Positions 62,690 through 64,000 of a stretch of DNA of 64,000 nt are shown here, piece after piece. Each line of letters opens with the position of its first letter. The stretch's first letter is position 1. Under the pieces are notes generated by a model. That model did not search any database. It was not told the origin of the DNA and worked only from the letters and a program-made list of their open reading frames with translations. Source of the DNA: Kazachstania africana CBS 2517 (lineage: Eukaryota; Ascomycota; Saccharomycetes; Saccharomycetales; Saccharomycetaceae); contig NC_018943.1 in NCBI RefSeq assembly GCF_000304475.1, positions 1 to 64,000 of the forward strand, in the 5' to 3' direction. Both the position numbers and the translations under genes were made by a program.

Positions 62690-64000
62690 TTAGAAATAGA
62701 GAGGTTCGTTTGAGTTCGCATCGTTACTGCATGCATTGTCTCCGTATTGGAATGGACAATCAATCTGTTCGTGTCCAGATTTTTCACATAAAACGCACCA
62801 AAGCTTTCTACCAGCAGCAGCATCGATTTTCTTTTCCGGTTCATATAACGGCAATGACTGGGGTATGTTTTCTTCTTGAAGTTCTTGAAGGGCACCGGTA
62901 TTTGTTGTAGATTTTGTAAGCTCATCAATTCTATTATGCGCCAAGTTCAGGTCCTCTTTCAGTTGGAGTATCTCTTTTTTTAGCTTGTCATCAGAATTAC
63001 TACTATTTGACATGCTCAGTAACTCTTTATTGAGAGCTTGATATTCCTTGCTCAATGATTCATTGTGCATTCTCAACTGCTCCTTTTCTTTATCCCATTT
63101 TTTTTTGGCATATTCCGTTTCATCTTTATACTTTCTTAGTTCATCCAACTCTTGGTTCAATGCTTCAAGCTCTATGTTAGTAGTGGTGCTGGTAGCAGCG
63201 GAAGCTTGCTGCTTCTTTTCTTCAGCAATGCGCCTTTCGTTCTCTGTTATCTCCTGATGAAGCTGAGTAACAACTTCTAATAACTGTTCGTGCTCTGTCT
63301 CGAAATATTGTTTTTGTTTCTTCTGTTGCTCACGCTCGTGATCCAATTGAGCCTTCAGTTGATCTCTCTCTTGCTCTATTTCACGAATATTATTTTCACA
63401 TGCATCTATTGTTGGCTGTATTTCTTCAAGAACGATCCTCTGATCATTTAACAACCTCTCATATTCTATTATCTTTCTCTGTTGCTTTTCTACCTTCAAT
63501 TCGTATTCTCTTATGACATTAATATTTTGAAAAATTTCGTTTGTGCTACGAGGTGCAGATGATGGTGTGTCTATATCCATAAGATCGTCGTTATGATCCT
63601 GTAATCTATAGTCAATATTTGACACAATCTGTACATTTCTGTTACTCGAGGTTCTAGAGGTTCTAACGGGAGTAGGTGATTTCTGTTCGGTTAATGAGTG
63701 TCGCGTTACTAATACGTTTGATTTTTGATTTTTACTCACACTTCCAAGACTGTTATTACGTGAAAGTTGTTCATTTTGAGGTAATAATGTATTTCTTCTA
63801 GAAATTGTGGCGTTTTCAATCAAATTAGCAACTTTGTTCAATTGAATGAACAGACCACTTTTCGGGTATTCTGTATCAAAATATTTTCTACCATTAAAAC
63901 TACCATCATTCTTACCAATATTAGCCAATAGATCAATACCTGCATAGTGTCCTGGTTTCGCATCTACGGTACCTACATATTTTACTTGACCTCTTCCAAT
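62690..64000 (-). CDS. BIK1: Bik1, CLIP-170-family microtubule plus-end protein (5' end outside window)
   Basis: Bik1 tracks microtubule plus ends and brings dynein and kinesin-8 partners to them for spindle positioning. The frame stays open to the right edge, so the first residues (about 18 judging from S. cerevisiae Bik1, 440 residues) are missing. The visible 436 residues begin inside the CAP-Gly domain (YAGIDLLANIGKNDGS), followed by a disordered Ser/Asn-rich segment, a long coiled coil (about 160-375) and a C-terminal CCHC zinc knuckle (CVLCEKSGHEQIDC). No ATG start can be assigned within the window. Confidence 0.95.
   Translation of the reverse strand: MGRGQVKYVGTVDAKPGHYAGIDLLANIGKNDGSFNGRKYFDTEYPKSGLFIQLNKVANLIENATISRRNTLLPQNEQLSRNNSLGSVSKNQKSNVLVTRHSLTEQKSPTPVRTSRTSSNRNVQIVSNIDYRLQDHNDDLMDIDTPSSAPRSTNEIFQNINVIREYELKVEKQQRKIIEYERLLNDQRIVLEEIQPTIDACENNIREIEQERDQLKAQLDHEREQQKKQKQYFETEHEQLLEVVTQLHQEITENERRIAEEKKQQASAATSTTTNIELEALNQELDELRKYKDETEYAKKKWDKEKEQLRMHNESLSKEYQALNKELLSMSNSSNSDDKLKKEILQLKEDLNLAHNRIDELTKSTTNTGALQELQEENIPQSLPLYEPEKKIDAAAGRKLWCVLCEKSGHEQIDCPFQYGDNACSNDANSNEPLYF

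Overview
The window is nuclear DNA of a budding yeast in the family Saccharomycetaceae. Genes are compact, AT-rich and intronless, and translate sensibly with the standard code. From about 7.2 kb to the right edge, the genes follow the left arm of Saccharomyces cerevisiae chromosome III almost gene for gene and strand for strand: CHA1, VAC17, MRC1, KRR1, ADF1, MIC10, PRD1, PEX34, KAR4, SPB1, PBN1, LRE1, APA1, a YCL048W-A-like gene, SPS22, POF1, EMC1, MGR1, PDI1, GLK1, GID7, ATG22, SRO9, GFD2, GRX1, LSB5, MXR2, STE50, RRP7, HIS4, BIK1. SDH7/ACN9 lies between RRP7 and HIS4, whereas in S. cerevisiae it is on the sister (ohnologous) block of chromosome IV. That pattern of differential loss indicates a lineage that went through the yeast whole-genome duplication. 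Together with the killer-toxin gene and the Dicer relic, it suggests a Kazachstania- or Naumovozyma-like species; the genus is an inference.

Layout. 1-7.2 kb: gene-poor, subtelomere-like DNA holding one convincing gene, a chromosomal K1-type killer preprotoxin (4933-5865). 7.2-10.3 kb: CHA1 and VAC17. 10.3-12.5 kb: a broken budding-yeast Dicer (DCR1) with two reading-frame breaks, replaced RNase III catalytic residues, a long GAA/TTC repeat and three undetermined bases. 13-37 kb: replication checkpoint (MRC1), ribosome biogenesis (KRR1, SPB1), mitochondria (MIC10, PRD1), peroxisome (PEX34), mating (KAR4), ER (PBN1), and cell wall or spore wall (LRE1, the GPI protein, SPS22). 37-46 kb: ER folding and glycolysis (EMC1, MGR1, PDI1, GLK1). 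46-64 kb: GID7, ATG22, SRO9, GFD2, GRX1, LSB5, MXR2, STE50, RRP7, SDH7, HIS4 and a BIK1 cut by the right edge.

Several promoters carry the element expected from S. cerevisiae biology: two MCB boxes before MRC1, PAC plus RRPE before SPB1, an Ndt80-type site before SPS22, a Hac1-type core before PDI1, six stress elements before GLK1 and a Gcn4 site before HIS4. One uncharacterised gene (23194-24138) lies between PEX34 and KAR4 and has an unusually motif-rich upstream region.

The most notable feature is an apparently intact killer-toxin gene about 4.5 kb from a dead Dicer gene. Loss of RNA interference is known to be linked to tolerance of killer viruses in budding yeasts, so this window may preserve both sides of that trade-off. 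A second unexpected change is the glutaredoxin active site, CPYS in place of the CPYC expected for GRX1/GRX2. No tRNA gene, rRNA gene, CRISPR array or recognisable transposon was seen.
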